From assembly GCA_017304675.1 (NCBI GenBank), contig JAFKLS010000016.1, positions 496,001 to 560,000 of the forward strand: DNA of 64,000 nucleotides, in the 5' to 3' direction. A program made the position numbers and the translations under genes. Every line of letters starts with the position of its first letter. Within the stretch, counting starts at the first letter, position 1. Shown in pieces: positions 34,893 through 42,866 of the stretch. The notes under the pieces are model-generated. The model was given only the letters and a program-made list of their open reading frames with translations, was not told the DNA's origin and ran no database searches. Origin of the DNA: Sphingobacteriia bacterium (lineage in GTDB: Bacteria > Bacteroidota > Bacteroidia > Chitinophagales > Chitinophagaceae).

Positions 34893-35368
34893 TTTTGTTT
34901 TTGTGAAAAATAGATTTGTTCCAGCATCTGCACACTATCCATTAAACCGGGTCTGGCCTGCAGGATGCTGTCGTATCGTTTTCGTTGATGCTGTTGGAGG
35001 CTATCCATATAATATTTAAACCCAGCAATCTGCTGATAGGTTTTTTCATCAACCATAACCTGACCATTAATAATTTCATCTCCTCCTCTGTAAAAATGTT
35101 TGGGTGATTTTACGGGAGTTACTTGAAGTGCTTCGCTTTTATTGCCGATAAATGAACTATAAACAATATACATACTGTACCCTCCGCATACGATGCAGAA
35201 CAGCACCAATATGGTTTTTAATTCCCTAACCGGTGTATTGATAAATAACTTATTCATCTTTTTTGTAAATTTTACCTGCACTGCGATGATAGCGTTTGCT
35301 GTTTTTCTTGCAAGCCAGTCAGTTGCTTTATTGTTTTGTTCCAGTTTTTTTTTCTTATACAGTAACAT
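34889..35368 (-). CDS. TraL-like small membrane protein of the tra operon
   Basis: The 159-residue protein has one membrane helix (TILVLFCIVCGGYSMYIVYSSF, about 52-73) with a cytosolic Lys-rich N-terminus. A FYRGGDEIINGQVMVDEKTYQQI segment follows. Position between traK and traM is that of traL in CTnDOT, but it is longer than typical TraL, so the symbol is not assigned. It starts 1 base after the traK stop and overlaps traM. Confidence 0.65.
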   Translation of the reverse strand: MLLYKKKKLEQNNKATDWLARKTANAIIAVQVKFTKKMNKLFINTPVRELKTILVLFCIVCGGYSMYIVYSSFIGNKSEALQVTPVKSPKHFYRGGDEIINGQVMVDEKTYQQIAGFKYYMDSLQQHQRKRYDSILQARPGLMDSVQMLEQIYFSQKQK

Positions 35369-35369
35369 A

Positions 35370-35987
35370 TCACCTGGTTTGAGTGGTTAAATCGGTGTTT
35401 TCCAGCGTTCGCCATTTTTCAATTAAAAAGCCATGTGCATTGTTATCACTTCTTGATACATTTCTCAGGTAACCTTCGGTAATCAACAACCTTGTTACAA
35501 TGGTTGTTGGCCGGATGATTTTTTCCCTGCCTTTGTATCGAAAATAAAATGGATACACATCGGTATTGATAGTAATACTGTCCACTTCAATTTCCTGGCT
35601 GATGTTGCCTGCAATGAGATTGGTGTAGTAACCATTCTCTTTCAGATTGTCGTACTGTTGTTTGGCGGAAGCATCAGCCAGATAAAGCGCCTGCGTAATG
35701 TTTGACTGTATTACTTTATCATCCGGGTCAAGAGTAAAGAAGTAGTGATGAAACATTTTTACATGGTCTCTGGCCTCTACCGGAATATTATCCTTTCTGT
35801 CTGCGGCATAAGCTTCTAAGGCTTTGCCATTGGCTAATATGAAAACCTTTTGCTGAGATTGGGAGCTTAACTGATAGCTCTTAACAATCGTGATGCCTGC
35901 CACTGTTAAACAGGCAAGTAGAAATAACAACGAGAACAAACGAATATGCCGGAAAGCAGCATCTATATTTTTTGTTTTTTGAAACAT
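35370..35987 (-). CDS. traK: Conjugative transposon protein TraK
   Basis: The 205-residue protein starts at MFQKTKNIDAAFRHIRL; the longer open frame to 36083 adds 32 unlikely residues and crosses a plus-strand promoter region. A single membrane helix (about 18-38) and a periplasmic part with QALYLADASAKQQYDNLKENGYY correspond to the VirB8-like TraK family. It nucleates the transfer channel at the inner membrane. It is followed closely by the traL-like gene. Confidence 0.88.
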   Translation of the reverse strand: MFQKTKNIDAAFRHIRLFSLLFLLACLTVAGITIVKSYQLSSQSQQKVFILANGKALEAYAADRKDNIPVEARDHVKMFHHYFFTLDPDDKVIQSNITQALYLADASAKQQYDNLKENGYYTNLIAGNISQEIEVDSITINTDVYPFYFRYKGREKIIRPTTIVTRLLITEGYLRNVSRSDNNAHGFLIEKWRTLENTDLTTQTR

Positions 35988-36103
35988 CTTGCTCACATTT
36001 ACTTGCTCACAGGTTAATGAATACAAAAATGCAGCCGATGTGTAAGATAAAGGGGTAATAGGGGTTGGGCTACCGGAGGGCATTACTGTTGCATAAATGA
36101 CCT

Positions 36104-36111
36104 TAAATTTG
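36104..36111 (+). promoter_or_regulatory. -7 box on the plus strand inside the tra operon
   Basis: TAAATTTG matches TAnnTTTG. It points away from traK and toward the small plus-strand reading frame at 36189, leaving a leader of about 70 bases. It stands in the 0.4 kb gap between traJ and traK. Confidence 0.45.
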
Positions 36112-36188
36112 TTTATTGACGCAAAACAGAATTTACGGATAACACAAACACACGGTTGGAGGTAATTTTAAATCAACATCATTATAAC

Positions 36189-36389
36189 ATGGGACAAATA
36201 AAAATTCAAGAAAGTACTATTGAACTTACACAAGGTCGCAAAGGACAGATGGCAATCTTAATGTACGCTGGAGACAGGAATATGGTCAGTATCGTAGCAA
36301 AACTACTGATAGCATTGCATTGGCGCAATACGGGCGAAAGAAAAGCTCATCATCGACAAATTGTCTCGTCCCAAAATAATTTTACTTAA
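36189..36389 (+). CDS. Small plus-strand reading frame in the traJ-traK gap
   Basis: A 66-codon frame starts at an ATG (MGQIKIQESTIELTQGRKG) and lies opposite to all surrounding tra genes, in a 412-base gap. A GGAGGTAA is 23 bases upstream and a TAAATTTG box lies further up. No family is recognised and it may be a remnant or a chance frame. It nearly touches the traJ stop (10 bases) tail to tail. Confidence 0.35.
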   Translation: MGQIKIQESTIELTQGRKGQMAILMYAGDRNMVSIVAKLLIALHWRNTGERKAHHRQIVSSQNNFT

Positions 36390-36399
36390 AAATTATCTT

Positions 36400-37596
36400 C
36401 TACCCATTCCCACTCAATTTTTCCTTCATATAATTTCCTCCGCCACTGCTGTTGCCTTCTTTAAAGTAGCCGCCGCTAGCACCGGCATCAGCCATGCTAT
36501 TGCTGATTTTATTATAAGCGCCACCCAACGCATCTTTTGCCATTGAGGTGCCACCGGTAACCACGCTACGGCTGCTGGTGTTCATCATATTAGTTACTTT
36601 ATACAGCAGCGTATTGCCACCACCAGCATGAATAATGTAGTTGGCTACTGAAGGCACAGTAAAGTAGCCGATGATGCCGATAATCATAAAAATCAAATAA
36701 GCCGTATCGGTAGTGCTGAAAAAAGTATCTCCGTTGGTGGCTATTTGTTGTAAATCCACTTTCAGCATATTCTCCTGTATTTTGCCCATAATACCGCCAA
36801 ATATGTTTGCAACAGGCAACCACAAAAAAATATTTAGGTAACGGGCAATCCATACCGTGAGTGTGTGCTGAAACCCATCAAACACGGCAATACCAAAAAC
36901 CAAAGGGCCCAATATGGCGAGTACAATCAAATAAAATGTACGGATCGTATTAATGCAGAGCGCAGCTGCTTCAAACAGCACTTTTAGTACCTCACTCATC
37001 CATTGCTTTATGCTGTTGCGGAAATTGTAGGAAAATTTGCTAATAGCAAACTTTACATCATTGCCGATGCTTTCAAACATTCCTTCCTCTGCCTGGCCAT
37101 TGTAATATTTATACCATCTCTCCCGGTCCCCATCACCCGAAGGGCCAACATACATCTGCCAGTAAGCTGTTTTCTTAATTGCCTCTTCTTTCATCTTCAG
37201 CAGTTGAGCCACTGCCTCATCAGAATTTTTTACCATTGCTGCTGTTGAAGTAACGGTGGGTTTCATCACGCCATTAATCATAGCAATTACCGAAGGAAAA
37301 ATCATTACTGCAAAACCCAACACAAAAGGGCGGAACAATGGATAAAAATCTACCGGTTCAGCCCTTGCTATATGCCCCCACACACGGGCTGCTATATACC
37401 AGGTGGCCGCAAAGCCAGCAATGCCACGGCCCACACCTATCAACTGACTGCATAGTGGCATCATATCAGTATATAACTGCTCCAGCACATCCTGCAGACT
37501 TCGTAATTTATCTGCAAAACCGCCTTGTGCTGATGCAACTGCCGGTATAACCAAAATTAATACAGCGATTGATAAAACCCTTACACACCATTTCAT
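36400..37596 (-). CDS. traJ: Conjugative transposon protein TraJ
   Basis: The 398-residue protein starts at MKWCVRVLS; the slightly longer frame begins with GTG. It has a signal-like N-terminus (SAQGG cleavage near 25) and six or so membrane segments (e.g. FRPFVLGFAVMIFPSVIAMIN and VLAILGPLVFGIAVF), plus a Gly/Ser-rich C-terminus. This is the VirB6-like inner-membrane channel component of CTnDOT-type systems. It follows the TraI-like cluster by 27 bases. Confidence 0.9.
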   Translation of the reverse strand: MKWCVRVLSIAVLILVIPAVASAQGGFADKLRSLQDVLEQLYTDMMPLCSQLIGVGRGIAGFAATWYIAARVWGHIARAEPVDFYPLFRPFVLGFAVMIFPSVIAMINGVMKPTVTSTAAMVKNSDEAVAQLLKMKEEAIKKTAYWQMYVGPSGDGDRERWYKYYNGQAEEGMFESIGNDVKFAISKFSYNFRNSIKQWMSEVLKVLFEAAALCINTIRTFYLIVLAILGPLVFGIAVFDGFQHTLTVWIARYLNIFLWLPVANIFGGIMGKIQENMLKVDLQQIATNGDTFFSTTDTAYLIFMIIGIIGYFTVPSVANYIIHAGGGNTLLYKVTNMMNTSSRSVVTGGTSMAKDALGGAYNKISNSMADAGASGGYFKEGNSSGGGNYMKEKLSGNG

Positions 37597-37623
37597 ACAC
37601 ACTTGTTTAAATCATTCTAACTA

Positions 37624-38244
37624 TTAACGTCCGTATATTTTTCTTGACATTGCAATTTCTGCCTGTTCAGATTTACGTTGCAGTGAAAGAAAAGCAGTAC
37701 TGCTATTAAAATCTTTCAGAAAGGAAAACTGGTCAATAACATTGTTGTAAATACGGTCAATAGCCTGCAACCGTTCATCATCACTCATTCTTAACTTACC
37801 GGCTGTAATTACCATTGCCAGTTCATCAAGGGTTTTCAGGCTTTGATTAAAAAGATTGCCATACACTTTATTCATGTAACTGATTTCTCCCGGAGAAAAT
37901 ATATTGTCGGTTTTAAATTTATTAAATGCAGCTTTGTATTCTTTTACAATTCTTGACTGGTAACTGATGATATCGGCAACACGTTTGTATTTTTTAACGG
38001 CCGGGCTTACTGCAAGTAACCCGTCGAGGAAGGTTTTATGAATTAAAAAATTACCTTCTGAAATATTTTTGATGGTGGTATATCCTTTAAAAAGTATTTG
38101 ATACCCGTCTTTAATATTCTTAAGAATTTTTTTAAACTGTGCCAGCTTTTCAACATTTAATAAAAGTTGCTGGGCTTCGTCGCTTTGTGCATGCAGGTTA
38201 TGTGTAAATGCAAATAAAAGCATTGCCAGAATGATTTTTTTCAT
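37624..38244 (-). CDS. TraI-like secreted conjugation protein, copy 3
   Basis: This 206-residue protein has a signal peptide (cleavage near LHAQ) and an all-helical body with IKDGYQILFKGYTTIKNISEGNFLIHKTFLDGL and a conserved C-terminal LQRKSEQAEIAMSRKIYG. It is one of three tandem paralogs; the third in operon order, beginning with a 4-base overlap on the stop of copy 2. The family is the DUF4141/TraI-like or TerB-like group of CTn elements, probably VirB5-like pilus-tip or channel components. Confidence 0.75.
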   Translation of the reverse strand: MKKIILAMLLFAFTHNLHAQSDEAQQLLLNVEKLAQFKKILKNIKDGYQILFKGYTTIKNISEGNFLIHKTFLDGLLAVSPAVKKYKRVADIISYQSRIVKEYKAAFNKFKTDNIFSPGEISYMNKVYGNLFNQSLKTLDELAMVITAGKLRMSDDERLQAIDRIYNNVIDQFSFLKDFNSSTAFLSLQRKSEQAEIAMSRKIYGR

Positions 38245-38885
38245 TTTATTCCATTTATGAGTTTTGATAATTTAATTTCAGCCTGTTCGTTTTGCCGCTG
38301 AAGAATAAGCAATTTGATTTGATTGGCAAACGAAGAACAAAAAGCATGTTTATCCTGCACATCTGCATACAATGCATCAACCTGCCTTATTCGTTCGTCA
38401 TCCTTCATTTCAAGGTTGCCTGACGTTATTATAAGTAAAAACTGGTCAATTAATTTCAGACATTCTTGCAGCATAAAATTTATCACACTTTCACAGTAGG
38501 TGATTTCATTTGCAGTAAGGCCATTGTTTTGTTTTAGCAGCTTCAGTGTTTTCTTTGCCTGGACGATAGTAGCCGCCTCTATGCTGATAATATCAATTGC
38601 TTTTTGATATTTTTTTATTGCAGGGTTTACATTCTTTAGCGAAGTGAAGAAAGTATTATGAATATTAAAGTCACCTTTCTTTATATCCCGGATGCTGTTG
38701 AGCCCTTTACGGACAATATCATACCCTTGCTTTGCAAACTGAAAATAAACTTGTAGTCCAGCTATTTGCTGAACTAGGTATTTACGCTGGGTTTCTGATT
38801 GTTTAAACCACTCACTAAAAGTTTGTGCAGATGTTGGTGTGGCAATGATTATGCATACAACTGCCACGGTAAATATTTTTTTCAT
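38241..38885 (-). CDS. TraI-like secreted conjugation protein, copy 2
   Basis: The 214-residue product starts at MKKIFTVAVVC and has a signal peptide (near TSAQ). Its body shares the pattern of copy 3: FAKQGYDIVRKGLNSIRDIKKGDFNIHNTFFTSL and the ending LQRQNEQAEIKLSKLIN. It overlaps copy 3 by four bases. It is a diverged tandem duplicate; whether each copy occupies a different place in the apparatus is unknown. Confidence 0.75.
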   Translation of the reverse strand: MKKIFTVAVVCIIIATPTSAQTFSEWFKQSETQRKYLVQQIAGLQVYFQFAKQGYDIVRKGLNSIRDIKKGDFNIHNTFFTSLKNVNPAIKKYQKAIDIISIEAATIVQAKKTLKLLKQNNGLTANEITYCESVINFMLQECLKLIDQFLLIITSGNLEMKDDERIRQVDALYADVQDKHAFCSSFANQIKLLILQRQNEQAEIKLSKLINGIK

Positions 38886-38922
38886 ATACACTGTTTTCTC
38901 TTTCACAAATAATTATTACCGC

Positions 38923-39597
38923 CTAAAAGCCATAAAGTTTTTTTACATACGCTATCTCAGCTTTCTCTGCCGCTCTCTGCAGGCTTATCATTTTATTTTG
39001 ACTGTTAAACTGCTTCAGGTCAATATATCCCTGTCCAATATTGTCTGCAACGGTATTGATTATTTCCAGTCGCTTGGCATCCGTCATTTGTGTGGCAAAA
39101 GCATTTACCACTAAAAATAACTGGTCAATATTTTTCAGGCTTTCATCCAGCATACCGGTATAAACATGCTGCATGTAATCAATTTCCTGTGGTGTAAAAT
39201 TTTTGTCATTTCTAAACAGCACCCAGGCTGTTTTGTATTCATTTACCATTTGTACCTGTCGCTGAATAATTTCTTTTACCCGGTGGTAGTAAGTGAGGGC
39301 AGCTTTTACTTTCCACAATTCCTGAAAATAATCATCGTATAGTTTGCGCTGCTTTTCTATCCAATCGGTAATCTGGTTCAGTTTCAACTCACTCATTTTG
39401 TTCTTGAGTGTTTCTTGTGCGTTTTGCAGCCAGATGGTTTTGTTTTGTAACCGCTGAATTTTTAAGTCAATTGCCTTAATAACTTTTTTAATACCTTGTT
39501 TGATAATTTCTGCTATCGGGATTTGTGCCTTTGTTTCCTGTATTGGCACCATCATGCTGCACAAAATCAATCCCATACCTGCCAATAATTTTTTCAT
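38923..39597 (-). CDS. Conjugal transfer protein TraI (DUF4141-like), copy 1
   Basis: The 224-residue protein has a signal peptide ending near ETKAQ, followed by a coiled-coil (IKAIDLKIQRLQNKTIWLQNAQETLKNKM is the region at about 40-70) and a helical domain ending LQRAAEKAEIAYVKKLYGF. It fits best to TraI of CTnDOT-type elements among the three tandem copies. It precedes copy 2 by 37 bases and follows the lipoprotein gene by 3 bases. Confidence 0.8.
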   Translation of the reverse strand: MKKLLAGMGLILCSMMVPIQETKAQIPIAEIIKQGIKKVIKAIDLKIQRLQNKTIWLQNAQETLKNKMSELKLNQITDWIEKQRKLYDDYFQELWKVKAALTYYHRVKEIIQRQVQMVNEYKTAWVLFRNDKNFTPQEIDYMQHVYTGMLDESLKNIDQLFLVVNAFATQMTDAKRLEIINTVADNIGQGYIDLKQFNSQNKMISLQRAAEKAEIAYVKKLYGF

Positions 39598-39600
39598 ACG

Positions 39601-39987
39601 CTAATTTTTAATTTTAATAAATTGATTAGGGCCTGAAAATAACATGCCCTTCTTTGCATCAAAGCTGAAGGTCTTGCCGGTTTGTGTTTCAGTAATCAGC
39701 TTACTATCCGGGTTATACGTCCCGGAAGTTTCTTTTTGTTTGTACTCTGGCTCTACTGGTTTACCATCAAGCACCCGCTCATACAAAAACCTCCTTTCTA
39801 TTTTATATTCTTTTGCTGTTTCGTTTTGTAAAGTAATGATGAGGGTATCATGTTCCTTTCCAAATTCATGCTGGCCTTCCCTCACATAAGTGCCGGGAAT
39901 AAATGCCATTGTTTCATCCGCAGAATTTGAAGTGCCACAACCGATGATTGATACAACCAAAGCAAAAAGACCGATAGCTGTTTTCAT
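39601..39987 (-). CDS. Small lipoprotein in the tra operon
   Basis: This 128-residue protein has a lipobox ending SIIGC (C17) and a short beta-rich domain (FIPGTYVREGQHEFGKEHDTLIITLQN ... GKTFSFDAKKGMLFSGPNQF). Its position between traG and traI is typical for an element-specific lipoprotein, possibly for surface or entry exclusion or channel assembly. The function is unknown. Confidence 0.7.
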   Translation of the reverse strand: MKTAIGLFALVVSIIGCGTSNSADETMAFIPGTYVREGQHEFGKEHDTLIITLQNETAKEYKIERRFLYERVLDGKPVEPEYKQKETSGTYNPDSKLITETQTGKTFSFDAKKGMLFSGPNQFIKIKN

Positions 39988-39998
39988 AATATGCAGTT

Positions 39999-42437
39999 TT
40001 AATGATGACGCATTTCTTCCGCCAAAGCCATAATGCCTTTCTGTATATCGCCTCCAAACTTTTTAGTGTACTGCTGCAGTTTCACTTTTTCGGTCTCCTC
40101 TGTGGTATAAGCCAGATATTCTTCCGGGCTTACTTCTGTTCTGTACACTTTTGAAACCATACCGCCGAGGCTAATAAACACTTCCTTATACTTCTTTGAC
40201 GGGTCGTTTGCCTTATTTATACTCAAAATCAGTGCCTTTTCTTTATCGGTGAGCCCTAAAAGTTCCTGTATTAAATTAAATTTGTTCTGGTACTTGCTCT
40301 GGTCAAGCAGTATTTTGCAATCACTGTTGTTAATAATTGCCTGTTTTACCACCGGTGAGCTGATAATATCTTCCACTTCCTGTGTAACAACAATCGCTTC
40401 ACCAAAAAACTTTCTTACTGTTTTAAAAAGATATTTGATGTATTCAGCCATGCCTTCTTTGGCAATGGCTTTCCATGCTTCTTCAATCAATATCATTTTA
40501 CGGATACCTTTCAGTTTTCTCATTTTTGAAATAAACACTTCCATAATGATGATGGTTACAACCGGAAATAGTATTGGATGGTCTTTAATATTGTCTAATT
40601 CAAAAACAATAAACCGCTGCTGCAGTAAATCAAGGTTTTCGTTGGCATTCAGCAGGTAATCAAATTCGCCACCTTTATAGTATGGGCGCAGCACATATAA
40701 AAAGTTGGACACATCAAAGTCTTTATCTTTTACATTATCATCTTTCAGCTTCTCTACAAACGTTGTTCTCAGAAAGTCATAAAATGTATTGAAGCAGGGG
40801 AAGATACTTTTATCGGCTTCCAGTTTATCAAAATATAATTGCAAAGCGTTAGAGAGAGCAACGTATTCACTGCGGTTAAAAGTTTCATCATCTTTTTTCC
40901 ATAAAGCAAGTAATAATGTTTTTATACTTTCTTTCTTTTCTGTGTCTAACACATCGCCGCCTCCAATGTAAAATGGATTGAACTTAATTGGTTTGGTTTC
41001 ACTGTAAGTAAAGTAATAGCCATTCACCATATCACACAAACCTTTATAGCTATGCCCAACATCTACCAATACAATATGAGTGCCCTGTTCATAATAAGAA
41101 CGAACCATGTGATTGGTGAAAAAAGACTTACCACTTCCTGATGGGCCAAGAATAAATTTATTTCGGTTGGTGCAAATACCTTTTTTCATTGGCTCATCAG
41201 AAATATCAACATGCACCGGTTTGCCACTAAGCCTGTCGCCAAGCCTTAGTCCGATTGGGCTTGTGCTGGAACGGTAGTTTGTTTCCTGATTAAAAAAGCA
41301 GCAAGCCTGCGGAGAGAAAGTATCAAATGTATCATTCATGGGAAAGTCAGCAGCATTGCCCGGAATGCCTGCCCACCATATTTGTGCAGCACCTTCGGTT
41401 TCCTGCTTTGGTGTAGCATCCATTTGTGTAAGGGCAGATGAACACAGGTTACGGATATGCTTTAGTTGTTCTTTGTCATCCGTCCACGCAAGAATATTGA
41501 AGTGTGCTTTCACCGGCAGGCGTTGTTCGCTGATGGCTTCATTTAAAAAAGCATCGGTTGCTTCTTTTGCAATTGCATTTTCACGGCTGTATGCGGAAAG
41601 TGATTGGAGCCGCAATTTTTTGCTTTCTAACTTTTGAATTGTTTTTTGTATATCTTCAATAAACACATACTGGCTGTAAATATGGTTGCAGCTTAGCAAC
41701 TGCCCGATGGGTGATGCAAAGCCAACGCTGAATTTTGTTTTATCGGTTGAATATTTATCATAGTTAATCCTTGAGCCGCACAATGCAGGCACAAACTCCG
41801 CATCTGCCATTGTATAAAGTTGGCAATGGTTTTCACCAATCTTCCAGTCATCTTTAAATTCAATATCACGGATGGAATAATCAACTGTATTCAGGTTCAC
41901 ATATTTCATGATTAGATGGAATAAATCCTCATTACCTAGTCGTTTCATACTGATAAAACCACTGTCTGTAAGAATTTTTTCAAACTGCCCGACATGGTTC
42001 AGGAAATCATGAAAATGTTTTGCATTCAATGTTTCATCAGGAACGATTGATTTACGCAGCAGGCTGGAAAAAACAGAAGAAGATAATTTTCTGTTAGCCG
42101 GTTTCTTTGTAAGCATGATGTAACAATCATGTTCTAAGTAAGGGCGTTCATTAAAGAACCTTTCACTGCTGCGGCTTAGAAAGCTGTTATCATCAATAGA
42201 AAAATCAGCTTTATATTTCGCTTCAGTAAACCAATCCTGTTTGTATAATGCACTGTTTACCGGTAATACTTTAATTGCTTTTATCCAGGCATGATGAAAA
42301 GCTTCATAGTCATCATTGCTCATGGTAAACAATTCCGGCAGTTCTACTTTAAAGGCAATGGTTACATCACCCATTTTAGAAAGTATCGCATCATGCTCCA
42401 TGCCATATACAGGCAACACATCAAACAAGTTCTTCAT
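39999..42437 (-). CDS. traG: Conjugative transposon ATPase TraG (VirB4-like)
   Basis: The 812-residue protein is the VirB4-type ATPase that powers the transfer channel. The Walker A motif GPSGSGKS has K437, and the Walker B-like KMILIEEAWKA follows near 670. The start at 42437 is chosen because it overlaps the traF stop as ATGA; the frame stays open to 42656 but that part lies over traF in another frame. The N-terminal CagE/VirB4 region and the C-terminal P-loop domain are complete. It is followed by the lipoprotein gene. Confidence 0.93.
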   Translation of the reverse strand: MKNLFDVLPVYGMEHDAILSKMGDVTIAFKVELPELFTMSNDDYEAFHHAWIKAIKVLPVNSALYKQDWFTEAKYKADFSIDDNSFLSRSSERFFNERPYLEHDCYIMLTKKPANRKLSSSVFSSLLRKSIVPDETLNAKHFHDFLNHVGQFEKILTDSGFISMKRLGNEDLFHLIMKYVNLNTVDYSIRDIEFKDDWKIGENHCQLYTMADAEFVPALCGSRINYDKYSTDKTKFSVGFASPIGQLLSCNHIYSQYVFIEDIQKTIQKLESKKLRLQSLSAYSRENAIAKEATDAFLNEAISEQRLPVKAHFNILAWTDDKEQLKHIRNLCSSALTQMDATPKQETEGAAQIWWAGIPGNAADFPMNDTFDTFSPQACCFFNQETNYRSSTSPIGLRLGDRLSGKPVHVDISDEPMKKGICTNRNKFILGPSGSGKSFFTNHMVRSYYEQGTHIVLVDVGHSYKGLCDMVNGYYFTYSETKPIKFNPFYIGGGDVLDTEKKESIKTLLLALWKKDDETFNRSEYVALSNALQLYFDKLEADKSIFPCFNTFYDFLRTTFVEKLKDDNVKDKDFDVSNFLYVLRPYYKGGEFDYLLNANENLDLLQQRFIVFELDNIKDHPILFPVVTIIIMEVFISKMRKLKGIRKMILIEEAWKAIAKEGMAEYIKYLFKTVRKFFGEAIVVTQEVEDIISSPVVKQAIINNSDCKILLDQSKYQNKFNLIQELLGLTDKEKALILSINKANDPSKKYKEVFISLGGMVSKVYRTEVSPEEYLAYTTEETEKVKLQQYTKKFGGDIQKGIMALAEEMRHH

Positions 42438-42757
42438 TTCACTAACTGTTTTTTCAATCTCACAATGGAATAACTCTTGATGACCTTTGGTACAGCCTTC
42501 TGTGCAATCTTTTTCATCAGACCATATTGCCCGTAAGTCCGGCTCATTTTGTACACATACATAAATAAAGCCGTACCTGCTGAAAAGATGATGATGAGGC
42601 AAATGAAAATATTGATGCCTGCTATGTAAAGGATTGCAAATACAATCATCAGGCAAACTAATCCGCCACCCAAATACCAGATATATTGTGCTTTCAAACC
42701 TTTAAATTCTATCGGTTTGTTGATGCCTTTGTTGATTTGATAAACACTGCTGCTCAT
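42434..42757 (-). CDS. traF: Conjugative transposon protein TraF (DUF4133)
   Basis: The 107-residue protein has the DUF4133 pattern: VYQINKGINKPIEFKGLKAQYIWYLGGG then two membrane helices and a cytosolic tail with YGQYGLMKK. It is the VirB3-like partner of TraG. It overlaps the traG start by four bases. Its usual upstream neighbour traE is here 6 kb away. Confidence 0.92.
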   Translation of the reverse strand: MSSSVYQINKGINKPIEFKGLKAQYIWYLGGGLVCLMIVFAILYIAGINIFICLIIIFSAGTALFMYVYKMSRTYGQYGLMKKIAQKAVPKVIKSYSIVRLKKQLVK

Positions 42758-42866
42758 ATCACTGATATAACCTCAAATAATCAGCCAATAGAGTGGTGAG
42801 GTGGGTAAGAATGGTAGTGCTACCTCATAATATCTGGGCACAGAATCCGGCACGATGAAAACTGTT

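Noticed and set aside
35988..36083. Longer start of TraK
   Set aside because: The added residues are not like TraK and the region overlaps non-coding sequence at the strand gap.
42438..42656. N-terminal extension of TraG by 73 residues
   Set aside because: It lies over traF in a different frame, has low-complexity His-rich content, and the ATGA overlap at 42434-42437 marks the true start.
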